A DNA stretch of 64,000 nt from Acetomicrobium sp. S15 = DSM 107314. GTDB taxonomy: Bacteria; Synergistota; Synergistia; Synergistales; Thermosynergistaceae. The position numbers and the translations under genes are program-made. How positions within the stretch are numbered: position 1 is the first letter of the stretch; each line of letters starts with the position of its first letter. The DNA lies in the NCBI RefSeq assembly GCF_016125955.1, contig NZ_JADEVE010000415.1, forward strand, positions 124,001 to 188,000, given 5' to 3'. Positions 1 through 10,146 of this stretch are shown piece by piece. The notes under the pieces are model-generated. The model had not been told where the DNA came from, searched no databases, and saw nothing but the letters and a program-made list of their open reading frames with translations.

Positions 1-2
1 GG

Positions 3-422
3 GTAAATGACTCATTTAATATGCTGTATTCTCAGCTTGACGAAGATATCAAAAAGAAGATTCATTTCTTAGGATATCTGTCTAAGGAAGAGCTGCCTTT
101 TTTATACTCTGGTGCCCAGGCCTTCATCTTTCCCTCTCTGTGGGAAGGCTTTGGACTTCCTCTCCTTGAGGCAATGGCCTGTGGCGTTCCTGTGGTAACT
201 TCTACTGCCTCATCGCTTCCTGAGGTTGCAGGTGATGCCGCTTTATTAGTAGATCCATACTCGCCGGAGCAGATAGCCGAAGCTGTCTATAGAATTTTAA
301 CTGACAAATCTTTGGCGTCGAGATTAAAGAGTGCTGGCATACGGCAAGCTGCCAAGTTTACATGGGAAAAGACAGCCTTGCAGACTTTTGAGGTTTATAA
401 AATAGCTGCTAAGGAGCGATAA
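3..422 (+). CDS. Glycosyltransferase family 4, C-terminal part (5' end outside window)
   Basis: The frame is open to the left edge, so this is the 3' end of a longer gene; the first visible Met at 21 is internal. The 133 residues after that Met are the C-terminal Rossmann half of a GT4 enzyme. They include the nucleotide-sugar signature EGFGLPLLEAMACGVPVV, with two Glu seven residues apart, followed by SLPEVAGDAALLVDP. Such enzymes transfer a sugar from an NDP-sugar to a growing glycan at the cytoplasmic membrane. The acceptor cannot be told. The gene at 3617 has the same C-terminal signature, so the two may be paralogues of one polysaccharide locus. The gene ends 1 bp from the convergent FkbM gene. 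Confidence 0.85.
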   Translation, partial: VNDSFNMLYSQLDEDIKKKIHFLGYLSKEELPFLYSGAQAFIFPSLWEGFGLPLLEAMACGVPVVTSTASSLPEVAGDAALLVDPYSPEQIAEAVYRILTDKSLASRLKSAGIRQAAKFTWEKTALQTFEVYKIAAKER

Positions 423-423
423 A

Positions 424-1542
424 CTAGGGCACCGCATATAATATGGTGTCTACCCAGGAGTTCGAGCGATGACGCAAATAGAACCTGTAGCTTGGTTCGA
501 TGGATTTTATCAATTCTGGAATTGTTACGATATCGGAGCCATTATGGTAAACTGATATCGCCAAGCGCGGTAGAAATTTCTTTATTGTATTAGTGGCCCC
601 CTCAAGAGCTGGGACTTCCGCTCCCTCGATATCCATCTTTATGAAGTCTATACGTGGACAACCATGTAATTGCGTAAATTCATCTATCGTCAACGCTTTT
701 ATGGCGACCGTCTCGTTTTCGACCAACGAGGCCCCCTGGCCCCTACCTATCATAGCAAAAGCCCCCACCTTATTGTAAAGTGCCTGTTGAATTAGGATAA
801 CGTTCTTTATATCATTCCTGCAAATATTTTCCATGAGGACTTCATAATTTTCATGAAACGGTTCAAAAGCGTAAACTTTTCCTTCAGGGCCAATGTGGTT
901 TGAAAACCATAACGTTGTATCACCTTGAAATGCACCTCCATCGATGATCAAATCCCCTTTCCTTGGCTCGCATATATCCTTCAGTCTATAAGCCTCTTCT
1001 GACCATGAGCTTAATAATGCAATGGGGTCAGCACAACGAATCACATATGAGCCAACTTTGTATAAGTCCTTTTCTACCTTAGCAGCCTCTATATCTTTTA
1101 AATACCTCTCCCAGAGGGAGAAATCTATCGGAGGAGGATAAAGCATGCTTGCTCTATTGCCTATACAAACATAAGCCACCCTATATTTTATGAACCACTT
1201 GAAAGTATCTTTGGACTCGTCGTCTTGTAAAAGGTTGTAAATTGTTTCGAATCGCTCAGGTGATCTAATGAGTTCTTTGAGCAATTGAGATGACGAAGCC
1301 AAAGCGTATGGATCTCGGCTAAAGTATCGTTGCAAATCGTAGAATCCTTTAGAAGACATGATATGAAGTCCCATCTTTTCGAGCGCTTGGTTTATGTGTT
1401 TTCTCAGCTTCCAGTAGCACCAGGCTTTTCGGGTATGTGGCATGTTTATGGCATTTTCATTTTTTTCCTTAACAAGCAGCGACTCGATTTCTTCAAAGGT
1501 TTTCAGTAATGTTTCTATCACAGTCCCTTTTTCTGTTGGCAT
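424..1542 (-). CDS. FkbM-family SAM-dependent methyltransferase
   Basis: The SAM-binding loop IIDGGAFQGDTTLWF lies near residue 200, followed by VYAFEPFHENYEVL and, towards the end, IDFIKMDIEGAEVPAL. These are the hallmark blocks of FkbM methyltransferases, which O-methylate sugars or other small hydroxyl groups. About 180 residues precede the catalytic domain and I cannot assign them. The frame runs up to 1641, but I prefer the Met at 1540-1542 because GAGGAG lies 11 nt upstream and this leaves a 130-bp divergent gap to the flippase gene. In a polysaccharide locus it probably caps or decorates the glycan. The substrate is inference. Confidence 0.8.
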   Translation of the reverse strand: MPTEKGTVIETLLKTFEEIESLLVKEKNENAINMPHTRKAWCYWKLRKHINQALEKMGLHIMSSKGFYDLQRYFSRDPYALASSSQLLKELIRSPERFETIYNLLQDDESKDTFKWFIKYRVAYVCIGNRASMLYPPPIDFSLWERYLKDIEAAKVEKDLYKVGSYVIRCADPIALLSSWSEEAYRLKDICEPRKGDLIIDGGAFQGDTTLWFSNHIGPEGKVYAFEPFHENYEVLMENICRNDIKNVILIQQALYNKVGAFAMIGRGQGASLVENETVAIKALTIDEFTQLHGCPRIDFIKMDIEGAEVPALEGATNTIKKFLPRLAISVYHNGSDIVTIPELIKSIEPSYRFYLRHRSNSWVDTILYAVP

Positions 1543-1672
1543 AGAACTGATCTCTCCTCTGTCAGAAAAGCAAAGCTTCTGGAAGTTATTATTACATAAC
1601 ATAGCAGGTTTTGGGGCCATGGTTAGGGCAGTTCTATCCACTCAATGGTGTTCTGTTAAAATACAGTTAGTT

Positions 1673-3211
1673 ATGGCATTTTTAGGGGGAAGAAATTTGT
1701 TTAAGGCCTTTTTGATGCTTTCTTCTGGTAGTGTGGTGGGTAAGGTAATTGGTTTTTTAAGAGAGGTGCTCATGGCAGCTTTGTTTGGCACCAGCGTTTG
1801 TGTAGGAGCTTATCGTGTAGCGCAGACTGCGATGCTTATGCCGGTGGAGTTATTCCTGACAAATAGCATAGAGGCAGGTTTTGTTCCCCTTTATGCTAGG
1901 TATATAAAAGATGACTCAAAAAAAGCAGAGCTATTTTTAAGTAGCATTGTGATGCTTTTTTTATTACTTGCAGCAGTCGTCTTTCTGTTTCTTTATTTGG
2001 GATCTTCTTGGTGGGTTAAAATCTTGGCTCCAGGTATGGATACTGCAAGTAAAGCTTTAACTGCTTCTATGCTTCGTATTATGACCTTGGCTGTCCCTTT
2101 GTATATATTGGGAATGCTTCTTTCGTATTTAGAAATGATACATGGGAAATACATAGCTGCCTCTTTTCGTTCTACTCTGCAAAGCATTGGTTTGATTTCA
2201 GGTGCGTTGCTTGCCTTTTATTTTAAGGGCCCGCTATTTTTAGCTTGGGGATTTACGGGGGCTTATGGCATTTATTTACTATGGGTTCTAAGTCGTCTGC
2301 GTGGTATTAGAATACTACATCGCCCAACAGGTTTATCGTGGGACTTGACCAAAGAAACTTTATGGACCTTTTGGCGATGCGTGCGGCCTGTGCTATTTGT
2401 ACCTATATTGATCCAGGGAAGTATAGCTGTCGAAAGAATTGTGGCATCCCTGCTTGGAATTAGAGCAATCGCAGCTCTCGATTATGCCAAATTTATCACA
2501 GAAACTGGCGTAATTATTGTCGCCGCACCTTTGGGCATGGTTGGATTGTCTACCTTGAGTGGATTAGATCCGGATTTAATGCGCCAAAAAGTAGGGCAAA
2601 TAGCCAATATTGTTTTAATCTTGACAATACCAATTTCAACCTTCATCTTATATTATCATACTAGCATCATTAATGTGATATATGCAAGAGGTGCTTTTGA
2701 TCAGGAGTCTGTGGCCATTACTGCTAAAATACTATTCGGTTTTTCGATAGGTCTATGGGCACAGTTATTATCGTACTATTTTATAAGAATATTGAATGCC
2801 CAACTACGCAATGCAGAAGTATTATTGTATATTAGTATATCAATGCTTTTAGATATCTTAATTAAGTTTTTGTTGTATAAAAACTTAGGGCCGATAGTAT
2901 TAGGACTAAGTTTTAGTATAAATTCTATAGTGTTATTTTTACTTACAACTAATGCTTTAAAACTGGGTAAAATATTGCGTCTTAGCTTATTATGGATGGC
3001 TATAGGGACTATTTTTTATGTTATAGTGTGTTTCATTGTATCGCATTATATTAGTATTATATCCCATTCATTTTATTTAATTTTGGCATCTGGAGTATTT
3101 TGTTTGTTTTGGCTTCTTTATATGTTTTTAATTCCACATTTACGGATAAATATTTATCCATTAGTTGGTAAATTGCATGATTTGATTAAAGTTGGTTTAA
3201 ATAATCATTAA
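1673..3211 (+). CDS. MurJ/MviN-type lipid-linked glycan flippase (MOP superfamily)
   Basis: This is a polytopic membrane protein of about 512 residues with roughly 14 hydrophobic segments. The N-terminal block GSVVGKVIGFLREVLMAALFG matches the start of MurJ/MviN proteins, which flip lipid II or related undecaprenyl-linked glycans across the inner membrane. Its place inside a polysaccharide locus suggests a Wzx-like role for a surface glycan rather than the housekeeping MurJ, but sequence alone does not separate these. The frame is open from 1442, over the divergent gene. The ATG at 1673 or a TTG at 1697 (behind AGGGGG) are the realistic starts. Codon use is strongly AT-rich, especially in the last 400 bp, unlike the rest of the window. 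Confidence 0.75.
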   Translation: MAFLGGRNLFKAFLMLSSGSVVGKVIGFLREVLMAALFGTSVCVGAYRVAQTAMLMPVELFLTNSIEAGFVPLYARYIKDDSKKAELFLSSIVMLFLLLAAVVFLFLYLGSSWWVKILAPGMDTASKALTASMLRIMTLAVPLYILGMLLSYLEMIHGKYIAASFRSTLQSIGLISGALLAFYFKGPLFLAWGFTGAYGIYLLWVLSRLRGIRILHRPTGLSWDLTKETLWTFWRCVRPVLFVPILIQGSIAVERIVASLLGIRAIAALDYAKFITETGVIIVAAPLGMVGLSTLSGLDPDLMRQKVGQIANIVLILTIPISTFILYYHTSIINVIYARGAFDQESVAITAKILFGFSIGLWAQLLSYYFIRILNAQLRNAEVLLYISISMLLDILIKFLLYKNLGPIVLGLSFSINSIVLFLLTTNALKLGKILRLSLLWMAIGTIFYVIVCFIVSHYISIISHSFYLILASGVFCLFWLLYMFLIPHLRINIYPLVGKLHDLIKVGLNNH

Positions 3212-3616
3212 AAAATTTTTGACTAACCTTATTAAAAATACGAAGTATGATTTTTATGTGACTGGTAGCAGCTAAAATTGGCACTACTAATGTTTTTATC
3301 AACTTATAGATTGAATATTGATTATGATTCCGATCATTCTTAAGATTTTATCACTATGTTTTTAAGCATGATCAATTTAATAGAGGTTTCATTATATATT
3401 GTGATAGTTTCTTGATTATAGTTAAATTTGTTAAGATTTACATCTTAGAATATGCACAACTTCATGTTTTATAGTTTTTAACTCTAATAGTAGCTCATAA
3501 TATGGCTATGTTTGACATAAATTTCTCCATGACGTAGGCTTTTCAGTTTTAATCATAATTATATTGTATTATTACTACAATAAAAACAAACAATTACGAA
3601 AACAAATTAAAGAAGC
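3212..3616. other. AT-rich gap without a gene
   Basis: About 400 bp of very AT-rich DNA separate the flippase gene from the next glycosyltransferase. I see no convincing ORF, tRNA or hairpin terminator in it. Its composition matches the preceding genes and contrasts with the GC-rich DNA that begins around 4.5 kb. It may hold the promoter of the gene at 3617, but no clear -35/-10 pair stands out from the AT background. Confidence 0.6.
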
Positions 3617-4663
3617 GTGATTTCTTTGAACAAAGTAGTTATCAATACTCGCGTTCTTTCTTCAGGGTTAACCGGGGTGCAAAGGTATACGCTGGAGCTT
3701 TTAGCGAGGCTCCCAGATAAGCTTCAACCCGTTGCCCCGAAAACGTCTTTGCATGGAGTTCTGGGTCATGCCTGGGAGCAGTTCGTTTTGCCTGCAAGGT
3801 TAAAAGGAAGGTTGCTTTTTAGTCCTTCTAATACCGGTCCGCTTTTGGTGGAAAAACAAGTCGTTACGATTCATGATATTACACCGTTAGACCATCCTGA
3901 GTGGTTGAATCCGAAATTTGCTAAATGGTATCAATTTTTAACCCCTCGTTTGGCATGTCGAGTGCGAAGGGTTATTGTTGATTCTGAGTTTACAAAAGAT
4001 AGAATTTGTGAAGCTACATCTGTAGAATCAGATAAGGTCATTGTCATTCCTCTCGGGATTGATTTGCGTTTTAGCCCAAAACTAGAGGAGGATGTTAATC
4101 GAGCTAAAAAAACTCTCGGCATTCCGAATATGGAATATGTGCTTACCGTGGCAACTATCGAGCCGCGAAAGAACCTGCAGAGGTTGCTTGAGGCATGGCA
4201 TGATGCTTGCCAGAAGTTACCTAAAAACGTTTGGTTAGTGGTAGCAGGAGCGAAAGGGCAAAGATCGATTTTCCGGGACGCATCGTTTAATGGTCTGCCT
4301 CCCAATGTTTACATGGCTGGGCATATCCCTGATGAACATTTACCGGCTTTATATTCTGGAGCGCTGTTCTTTGTGTATGTATCTCTATATGAAGGCTTTG
4401 GCCTTCCTCCCCTTGAAGCGATGGCCTGCGGCACGCCGGTTTTAACATCCAATGTAACTTCCATTCCTGAGGTGGTGGGGGATGCTGCGCTCACGGTGAA
4501 CCCTTACGATGTCGAGGCCATCGCCCACGGCATAAAGCGCCTGGTAGAAGATGGCGAGTTGCGGGCAAAACTATCGCGAAGGGGCATTGCTCGTGCTAAG
4601 ATGTTTACCTGGGACAAAACGGCTGAACTTACATGGAGGGTGCTCGAAGAGGTGGCCAATTAA
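3617..4663 (+). CDS. Glycosyltransferase family 4
   Basis: This is a 348-residue GT-B enzyme. The N-terminal half has the acceptor-side pattern [18 protein letters not shown] and [15 protein letters not shown]. The C-terminal half has [18 protein letters not shown] and the sugar-nucleotide signature [18 protein letters not shown]. The combination is typical of mannosyl- or rhamnosyl-type GT4 enzymes of O-antigen and exopolysaccharide clusters. The start is GTG at 3617 just after an AAAGAAG purine stretch. The gene sits 21 bp before gmd, which makes GDP-4-keto-6-deoxymannose, so a deoxyhexose or mannose donor is plausible but unproven. Confidence 0.85.
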   Translation: MISLNKVVINTRVLSSGLTGVQRYTLELLARLPDKLQPVAPKTSLHGVLGHAWEQFVLPARLKGRLLFSPSNTGPLLVEKQVVTIHDITPLDHPEWLNPKFAKWYQFLTPRLACRVRRVIVDSEFTKDRICEATSVESDKVIVIPLGIDLRFSPKLEEDVNRAKKTLGIPNMEYVLTVATIEPRKNLQRLLEAWHDACQKLPKNVWLVVAGAKGQRSIFRDASFNGLPPNVYMAGHIPDEHLPALYSGALFFVYVSLYEGFGLPPLEAMACGTPVLTSNVTSIPEVVGDAALTVNPYDVEAIAHGIKRLVEDGELRAKLSRRGIARAKMFTWDKTAELTWRVLEEVAN

Positions 4664-4684
4664 TGCAAAAGGAGGATGAAGAAA

Positions 4685-5719
4685 ATGGCTAAAGTTGCGT
4701 TGATTACGGGCATAACAGGGCAGGATGGGGCATATCTGGCCAAGCTGTTGTTAGATAAGGGCTATAAAGTCTTCGGCGCTCACCGGCGCACTGCGTCTCT
4801 CAATTTATGGAGGATGAAGGAGTTGGGCATAGCTGACGAGGTCGGCCTTGTGCCTGTGGATCTCTTGGAGTACAGCAATATCCAACGCACACTGGATAAG
4901 GTGCAACCCGATGAGGTATATAACCTTGCCGCCCAGAGTTTTGTAGCCCTTTCTTTCGAGCAGCCTATTTATACCGGAGATGTAGATGGCCTCGGAGTAG
5001 TCCGCTTATTAGATGCCATACGAATGGTCAACCCTGAGATGCGTTTTTATCAGGCATCAACATCGGAGATGTTCGGTAAGGTTCAAGCGGTTCCTCAGAG
5101 TGAAAATACCCCCTTTTATCCGAGGAGCCCTTATGGAGCAGCTAAGCTTTATGCCCATTGGATTACGATCAATTATCGTGAGGCTTACGATATGCACAAT
5201 TCCTGTGGGATATTATTTAACCACGAGTCGCCTTTAAGGGGGCTTGAATTTGTGACGCGCAAGATTACTGCCGGTCTGGCCCAGATCAAGCATGGACGAA
5301 AAGGCCCATTAGAACTTGGCAACCTTGATGCAAAGCGCGATTGGGGTTTTGCCGGCGATTACGTTGAGGGAATGTGGATGATGCTCCAGCAGTCCCACGG
5401 TGATGATTATATATTGGCCACTGGGGAAGCCCATTCGGTTAGGGAGTTCGTCGAAGTGGCAGCGGGCGCCGCAGGGCTTGATATTGCGTGGAAAGGAGAA
5501 GGAGAAAAGGCCCAAGGGATTGATAGCAAGACCGGACAGGTGATCGTGAAGGTCAATCCGGGGTTCTACAGGCCCTCTGAGGTGGAATTTCTGTTGGGTG
5601 ATGCGACGAAAGCGCGCAGTGAACTGGGTTGGATACCCAAAGTGACTTTCTCCCAATTGGTGGAGATGATGATGGAAGCTGATCTTCGTCGTGCTGCTTC
5701 CGGCAAATTGTTGTTTTAG
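4685..5719 (+). CDS. gmd: GDP-mannose 4,6-dehydratase
   Basis: This extended SDR enzyme converts GDP-D-mannose to GDP-4-keto-6-deoxy-D-mannose, the precursor of GDP-fucose and GDP-rhamnose. Seen in the sequence are the NADP loop ITGITGQDGAYLAKLLL, the block ASTSEMFGKV, the YxxxK pair in YGAAKLYAH, and NHESPLRG followed by FVTRKI, all typical of Gmd. At about 344 residues it has normal length. I chose the Met at 4685 because GGAGG at 4671-4675 is 9 nt away, whereas the upstream ATG at 4676 abuts it. No GDP-fucose synthase or GDP-rhamnose reductase is visible in this window, so the final sugar is unknown. Confidence 0.93.
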   Translation: MAKVALITGITGQDGAYLAKLLLDKGYKVFGAHRRTASLNLWRMKELGIADEVGLVPVDLLEYSNIQRTLDKVQPDEVYNLAAQSFVALSFEQPIYTGDVDGLGVVRLLDAIRMVNPEMRFYQASTSEMFGKVQAVPQSENTPFYPRSPYGAAKLYAHWITINYREAYDMHNSCGILFNHESPLRGLEFVTRKITAGLAQIKHGRKGPLELGNLDAKRDWGFAGDYVEGMWMMLQQSHGDDYILATGEAHSVREFVEVAAGAAGLDIAWKGEGEKAQGIDSKTGQVIVKVNPGFYRPSEVEFLLGDATKARSELGWIPKVTFSQLVEMMMEADLRRAASGKLLF

Positions 5720-5721
5720 CC

Positions 5722-6843
5722 ATGCGGGTTGCTATTGTCCACGATTGGCTTGTTACATACGCTGGGGCGGAGCGGGTATTAGAGCAGATCATAGCGTGTT
5801 TTCCAGAGGCAGATCTGTTTGCCGTTGTGGATTTCATCCCAGATGGTGAGCGAAGGTTTTTAAAAAATAAGCCGGTTGGGACTTCTTTCATACAAAAGCT
5901 TCCCTTCGCGAAGAAGAAATACAGGATCTATCTACCCTTTATGCCCTTAGCGGTTGAGCAGTTTGACCTCTCTAACTATGATCTCGTCATTTCGAGCTCT
6001 CACGCCGTTGCAAAAGGAGTTGTTACCGGCCCTGACCAGCTTCATATAAGCTACGTTTACTCGCCGATGCGGTATGCCTGGGACTTGCAGCATCAATATT
6101 TGAGAGAAACAGGTATGGATCGCGGAATCAAGGGATGGCTCGTAAGGCGTGAGCTGCACAAGCTCCGCATGTGGGATTTAAGAACTGCTAACGGTGTTGA
6201 CCATTTTATCGCCGACTCCCGCTTTGTAGCCAGGAGAATTTGGAAGATCTACAGAAGAGAGGCAGTTGTTATATACCCCCCAGTGGATGTAAATTTGTTT
6301 ACGTTAGCTGAGCAGAAAGAGGACTTTTACCTCACCGCTTCGCGCATGGTGCCATACAAGCGCATCGACCTCATCGTCGAGGCGTTTTCGCACATGCCCT
6401 GTAAGCGCCTCGTCGTAATAGGCACGGGGCCTGAGTGGGATAAGGTAAAGGCTAAGTCGGGGGCAAACGTGGAGCTTTTGGGTTACCAGTCATCTGAGGT
6501 GCTCCGGAGCTATATGCAGCGGGCCAAAGCCTTCATCTTTGCCGCGGAGGAGGACTTCGGTATCGTCCCAGTGGAAGCTCAAGCATGCGGCACGCCCGTC
6601 GTAGCCTATGGCAAGGGCGGGGCACTTGAGACGGTCGTAGATGGGATAACGGGGCTTTTCTTCAAAGAGCAGACGGTTAGAAGCCTCATTGAGGCCATAG
6701 AGAGATTCGAAGGGACAGTAGATAATTTTGACCCCGTGAGGATAAGGGAAAACGCCGAGCACTTCGCAGTCGAGCGCTTCAGAAGCGAGTTTTCGGGGTT
6801 TGTGAATAAGGCGTGGAGCGAATTTATCGCTCGTTCCTCTTAA
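5722..6843 (+). CDS. Glycosyltransferase family 4 (mannosyltransferase-like)
   Basis: This 373-residue GT4 protein begins with MRVAIVHDWLVTYAGAERVL, a start shared by many O-antigen mannosyltransferases, and continues with ISYVYSPMRYAWDL. The donor half shows YKRIDLIVEAF and AAEEDFGIVPVEAQACGTPV. It starts 2 bp after the gmd stop, so it is cotranscribed with gmd and probably uses a GDP-linked sugar. Its last 20 bp overlap the convergent manC gene. The exact donor, acceptor and linkage are inference only. Confidence 0.85.
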   Translation: MRVAIVHDWLVTYAGAERVLEQIIACFPEADLFAVVDFIPDGERRFLKNKPVGTSFIQKLPFAKKKYRIYLPFMPLAVEQFDLSNYDLVISSSHAVAKGVVTGPDQLHISYVYSPMRYAWDLQHQYLRETGMDRGIKGWLVRRELHKLRMWDLRTANGVDHFIADSRFVARRIWKIYRREAVVIYPPVDVNLFTLAEQKEDFYLTASRMVPYKRIDLIVEAFSHMPCKRLVVIGTGPEWDKVKAKSGANVELLGYQSSEVLRSYMQRAKAFIFAAEEDFGIVPVEAQACGTPVVAYGKGGALETVVDGITGLFFKEQTVRSLIEAIERFEGTVDNFDPVRIRENAEHFAVERFRSEFSGFVNKAWSEFIARSS

Positions 6844-8230
6844 AATCATCCTCTATCCTTACGATGTCGTCTTCGCCCACATATTCGCCGTTTTGCACCT
6901 CTATGATTTCAAGTGGAAGTTTGCCGGGGTTCGACAGGCGATGCAGCGTGCTTTTGGATACGAAGATACTTTCGCCTTCGTGGACGAACCTCTCCTCGTC
7001 GCCCACTTTAGCGAGGGCAGTGCCTCGAACGACCACCCAGTGCTCGCTCCTGTGATGGTGATACTGAAGGCTCAAGCGCGCGCCAGGTTCTATCACGATG
7101 CGCTTTATCTTGAAGCGCTCCCCCTGATATAGTATTTGATACATTCCCCAAGGGCGGACGTTGATAGAAGCCTCCGTGGCCTCGCGCCTTTTTTCTTCCT
7201 TTAGTTTAGACACAATTTTACGCACCTCTTGAGAGCTTCCCCTTTTTGCCACAAGCAGCGCATCCGGGGTGTCGGCTATGATGAGGTCGCTTATGTTTAA
7301 TCCCACGATCAACCTGTTGTTACCAAAGACCAAATTGCCTTCACTTGAAGCGAGTTCCACATCGCCCCTCGTCACGTTTTTGTCTTCATCTTTGTCCAAA
7401 GTCTCATAAAGGGCATCCCAAGAACCTATGTCAGACCACCCAGCTTCAAGTGGAACAGCTACTACATCTTTTGCCTTTTCCATCACGGCGTAGTCTATGG
7501 ATATAGAAGGGAGCTTTTCAAAGCACGAGCACAATTTTTCGTAACCTTCGCTTGCGAGTCTTCCCACTTCCGGCATGTATTCCTTTAAGGCCTCAAGCAT
7601 TTTCTTTATCTTAAAAAGGAAAAACCCGCCGTTCCAAAGATACCTTCCGCTTTCAAGGTAAGCTCTAGCAGTATGCTCGTCTGGCTTTTCGACAAAGCGA
7701 AGAGCCTTAAAATAACCATTGCCTTTTAGCGTTTCAGGTTCTACCTCGATGTAGCCAAAGCCCGTATCTGGCCTCGTGGGAGGAATGCCAAAGGTCACTA
7801 AATACCCTTCTTTTGAAGCTTCGTAGCCTCGCTTTAATGCCTCCGCAAAAGCGTCTTCGTCTTTTATCACGTGGTCGCTTGGGCTTACAAAGACCGAATC
7901 TTCTGGACTTGCTCCATGCTCTAATATATACGTTAGCCCCAAGGCTATGGCTGCGCAGGTATTGCGGGCGGTCGGTTCTGTTATTACAGGGTCATGAGGA
8001 AATTCCAACAGTTTACGCATCTGGTGTCGAAGCAATGCCCCCCATTGAGACGAAGCCGCGATATAGAGATGCGACGGTGAAACGAGCAAACTAAGGCGCC
8101 TTACAGTCTGCTGAAAGAGGCTCTCTTTTCCTGCGAGGGCGAGGAACTGCTTTGGTAGCTCCTCCCTCGACCAGGGCCAAAGGCGGGTGCCACTACCTCC
8201 AGCGAGGATTAAGGCGTAAAGGTTATTCAT
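6824..8230 (-). CDS. manC: Mannose-1-phosphate guanylyltransferase / mannose-6-phosphate isomerase
   Basis: This bifunctional enzyme makes GDP-mannose. The nucleotidyltransferase domain (residues 1-330) starts ALILAGGSGTRLWPWSREEL and includes VSPSDHVI. The C-terminal cupin (about 350-460) has RPWGMYQILYQG and LQYHHHRSEHWVVVRG, with metal-binding His residues of the type II phosphomannose isomerase. At 468 residues it has the usual length of AlgA/XanB/ManC proteins. It supplies the substrate for the neighbouring Gmd. It lies on the opposite strand, shares a direction with wbaP 18 bp away, and overlaps the convergent GT4 gene by 20 bp. Confidence 0.93.
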   Translation of the reverse strand: MNNLYALILAGGSGTRLWPWSREELPKQFLALAGKESLFQQTVRRLSLLVSPSHLYIAASSQWGALLRHQMRKLLEFPHDPVITEPTARNTCAAIALGLTYILEHGASPEDSVFVSPSDHVIKDEDAFAEALKRGYEASKEGYLVTFGIPPTRPDTGFGYIEVEPETLKGNGYFKALRFVEKPDEHTARAYLESGRYLWNGGFFLFKIKKMLEALKEYMPEVGRLASEGYEKLCSCFEKLPSISIDYAVMEKAKDVVAVPLEAGWSDIGSWDALYETLDKDEDKNVTRGDVELASSEGNLVFGNNRLIVGLNISDLIIADTPDALLVAKRGSSQEVRKIVSKLKEEKRREATEASINVRPWGMYQILYQGERFKIKRIVIEPGARLSLQYHHHRSEHWVVVRGTALAKVGDEERFVHEGESIFVSKSTLHRLSNPGKLPLEIIEVQNGEYVGEDDIVRIEDDFKRNER

Positions 8231-8248
8231 AATAGATCGCCTCCAACG

Positions 8249-9730
8249 TTAATAGGCACCTTTGCCGAACAGGGCAACGGGGACGGTGCGCGCAAGGATA
8301 TATATATCGAGCCACACAGACCAGTTGCGCACATAATAGGAATCCAGCGCTACGCGCTCTTCGTATGAGAGATCATTACGCCCCGAGACTTGCCACAGGC
8401 CGGTTATGCCTGGCTTTACCTTCGTGTAGAGGGCGTAAGATTTCCCGTATTTTTCTATTTCGCTCTGGACAATAGGCCTGGGGCCTACCGTACTCATCTC
8501 GCCCTTTAAGACGTTCCAAATTTGTGGTAGCTCATCCAGGCTCGTCTTGCGCAATATCTTGCCAACTCGGGTTATGCGTGGGTCGTTGCGCAACTTTTGA
8601 TCTTTTTCCCATTCCACTTTGAGCTCAGGGTGCTTTGTTAAATATTCGTTGAGTATCTTATCGGCGCTTACTACCATAGTCCGAAACTTCCAGGCTTTAA
8701 ACGGCTGACCGTCGCGGCCGTATCGCAATTGACCATAAAAAACAGGGCCTGGAGAATCGAGCTTTATGGCTATGGCTATTAGTGGTATCAAAATTAGCGC
8801 AAATATCAAAACGAAGACGGCCAGCACGAAGTCGAGAACGCTCTTTACCACCCTCGGTCCCGTGCGCAGGAGTTGCTGGCGTACCTCAAGGCAGAGTATG
8901 CCATTTAGGTCTTTAGGGTAAACCCACAGGCTTGCAAAACCGAAGAGATCAGGAATTAAGAGCAGGTGAGGGAAAAAAGATGCATGATGTTCTATTAAAT
9001 AGAGCAATCTTTCCCTCGGCACGCCGGGCATGGCGAGGATTGCATATCGGAGCTTTAGCTTCTTTGCTAAGTGGGGGGCGACTTCCACCCCACCAATGAC
9101 GGGAACGCCTTCGATATCGCCACGCTTTTGAGGGTCGTCATCCAGCACCGCCACTGGGTTTAGACCGAGTCCCGGCGTTTTTGACAGCGTTTTAACCACC
9201 ATGTACCCGGTTTTTCCAGCGCCTAAGACGACCACTGGAACTCCCCACCATTTTTTGCGGGCGCAGATGTGGCGTGTCACTGCTCTGCCCAAGGGAACTA
9301 AAATGATGGCGAAACCCCATGAGAGCATGAATATTATGCGGGAGTATACGAATCCTAAACGAGAGAGAAAGATCCACGCCGCCAACATAGTGAAGACTAT
9401 GGTCGTAGCGATCGTAGTCCGCCGTATCTCCTCGACCGAAGGTACGCCCACGGCGGGGTAGAGGCCCGTCGCTGCGTATGCCAGCAGAAACAGGAAGACG
9501 AAGGGCCAGAGCTCTATGTATAGCTCGGGCAGCAGCACTCCTCCTGCCAGGTCTCTCAAAAAATACGCCAATACCCATGAGAGGAAGACAGCCGCAGTAT
9601 CGCTTCCAAGATAAAGGCCGGACATAATCCACGGCCGAACTTGCGCCGACGAGGCTATATCTGTCAGGTTTTTCTTGCTGTTTGTGGCTATTATTGAGTC
9701 GATTGCCCTCTCAAAATTGATCTTGTCCAC
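8249..9730 (-). CDS. wbaP: Undecaprenyl-phosphate sugar phosphotransferase, WbaP type
   Basis: This polyisoprenyl-phosphate hexose-1-phosphate transferase starts glycan repeat synthesis on undecaprenyl phosphate at the inner membrane. The N-terminus has four hydrophobic segments and a central CoA-binding-like fold with [17 protein letters not shown]. The C-terminal catalytic domain shows KRTMVV-type basic residues ([12 protein letters not shown]), [26 protein letters not shown] and LWQVSGR, and ends in FGKGAY as WbaP proteins do. The frame reaches a TTG at 9748. A GTG at 9730 is better supported because GAGGTGA lies 5 nt before it. The natural sugar (galactose or other) cannot be read from the sequence. 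Confidence 0.9.
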   Translation of the reverse strand: MDKINFERAIDSIIATNSKKNLTDIASSAQVRPWIMSGLYLGSDTAAVFLSWVLAYFLRDLAGGVLLPELYIELWPFVFLFLLAYAATGLYPAVGVPSVEEIRRTTIATTIVFTMLAAWIFLSRLGFVYSRIIFMLSWGFAIILVPLGRAVTRHICARKKWWGVPVVVLGAGKTGYMVVKTLSKTPGLGLNPVAVLDDDPQKRGDIEGVPVIGGVEVAPHLAKKLKLRYAILAMPGVPRERLLYLIEHHASFFPHLLLIPDLFGFASLWVYPKDLNGILCLEVRQQLLRTGPRVVKSVLDFVLAVFVLIFALILIPLIAIAIKLDSPGPVFYGQLRYGRDGQPFKAWKFRTMVVSADKILNEYLTKHPELKVEWEKDQKLRNDPRITRVGKILRKTSLDELPQIWNVLKGEMSTVGPRPIVQSEIEKYGKSYALYTKVKPGITGLWQVSGRNDLSYEERVALDSYYVRNWSVWLDIYILARTVPVALFGKGAY

Positions 9731-9748
9731 GAGGTTCACCTCGGTCAA

Positions 9749-10146
9749 GTCTCATTTTTCACTGGTACGACGACTCCTCAGGCTAAAGCCAGACATTTTC
9801 GCATCGATCTTGCAAAACCAGCTCTTCTTTAGGTGATGTAAAACGACAATCACAATGCTATTATACCAGCGACTGCTGACAAATGGCGGTCTTGTGCCGC
9901 TGACTCTTTGTATGGCAGTAGAGCTGTGGCAGCAACGGAAAGGCCAAGCCATTTGTGGTTGGCGATTCTTATAGAGCCTAACGCTGTCACATAGGCGATA
10001 AAGATCAGCCTTGCCATCGATGTCGCCAAAGCTATAGAATCCCTTTTATGAACCACTCCTTGGCGATGCATCATGGGTCATGCAAGGGCTATTATGGCAA
10101 TATGGCTATATCTATATAAAGCGAAGCGTTGGAAGGGGTAGCATAA
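9749..10146. other. Divergent intergenic region, no gene
   Basis: About 400 bp separate wbaP (minus) from the O-antigen ligase gene (plus). Short frames on the minus strand have no family resemblance and no ribosome-binding sites. The region must carry promoters for both directions. The clearest is an extended -10 on the minus strand, listed separately. Nothing comparable was recognised for the plus-strand gene. Confidence 0.55.
9860..9868 (-). promoter_or_regulatory. Extended -10 promoter element for wbaP-manC
   Basis: On the minus strand the sequence reads TGGTATAAT, a perfect TATAAT with an upstream TGn. It lies about 130 bp before the wbaP start. No good -35 sits 16-18 bp upstream, which is tolerable for an extended -10 promoter. 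It is in the right orientation to drive wbaP and manC. Confidence 0.5.
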
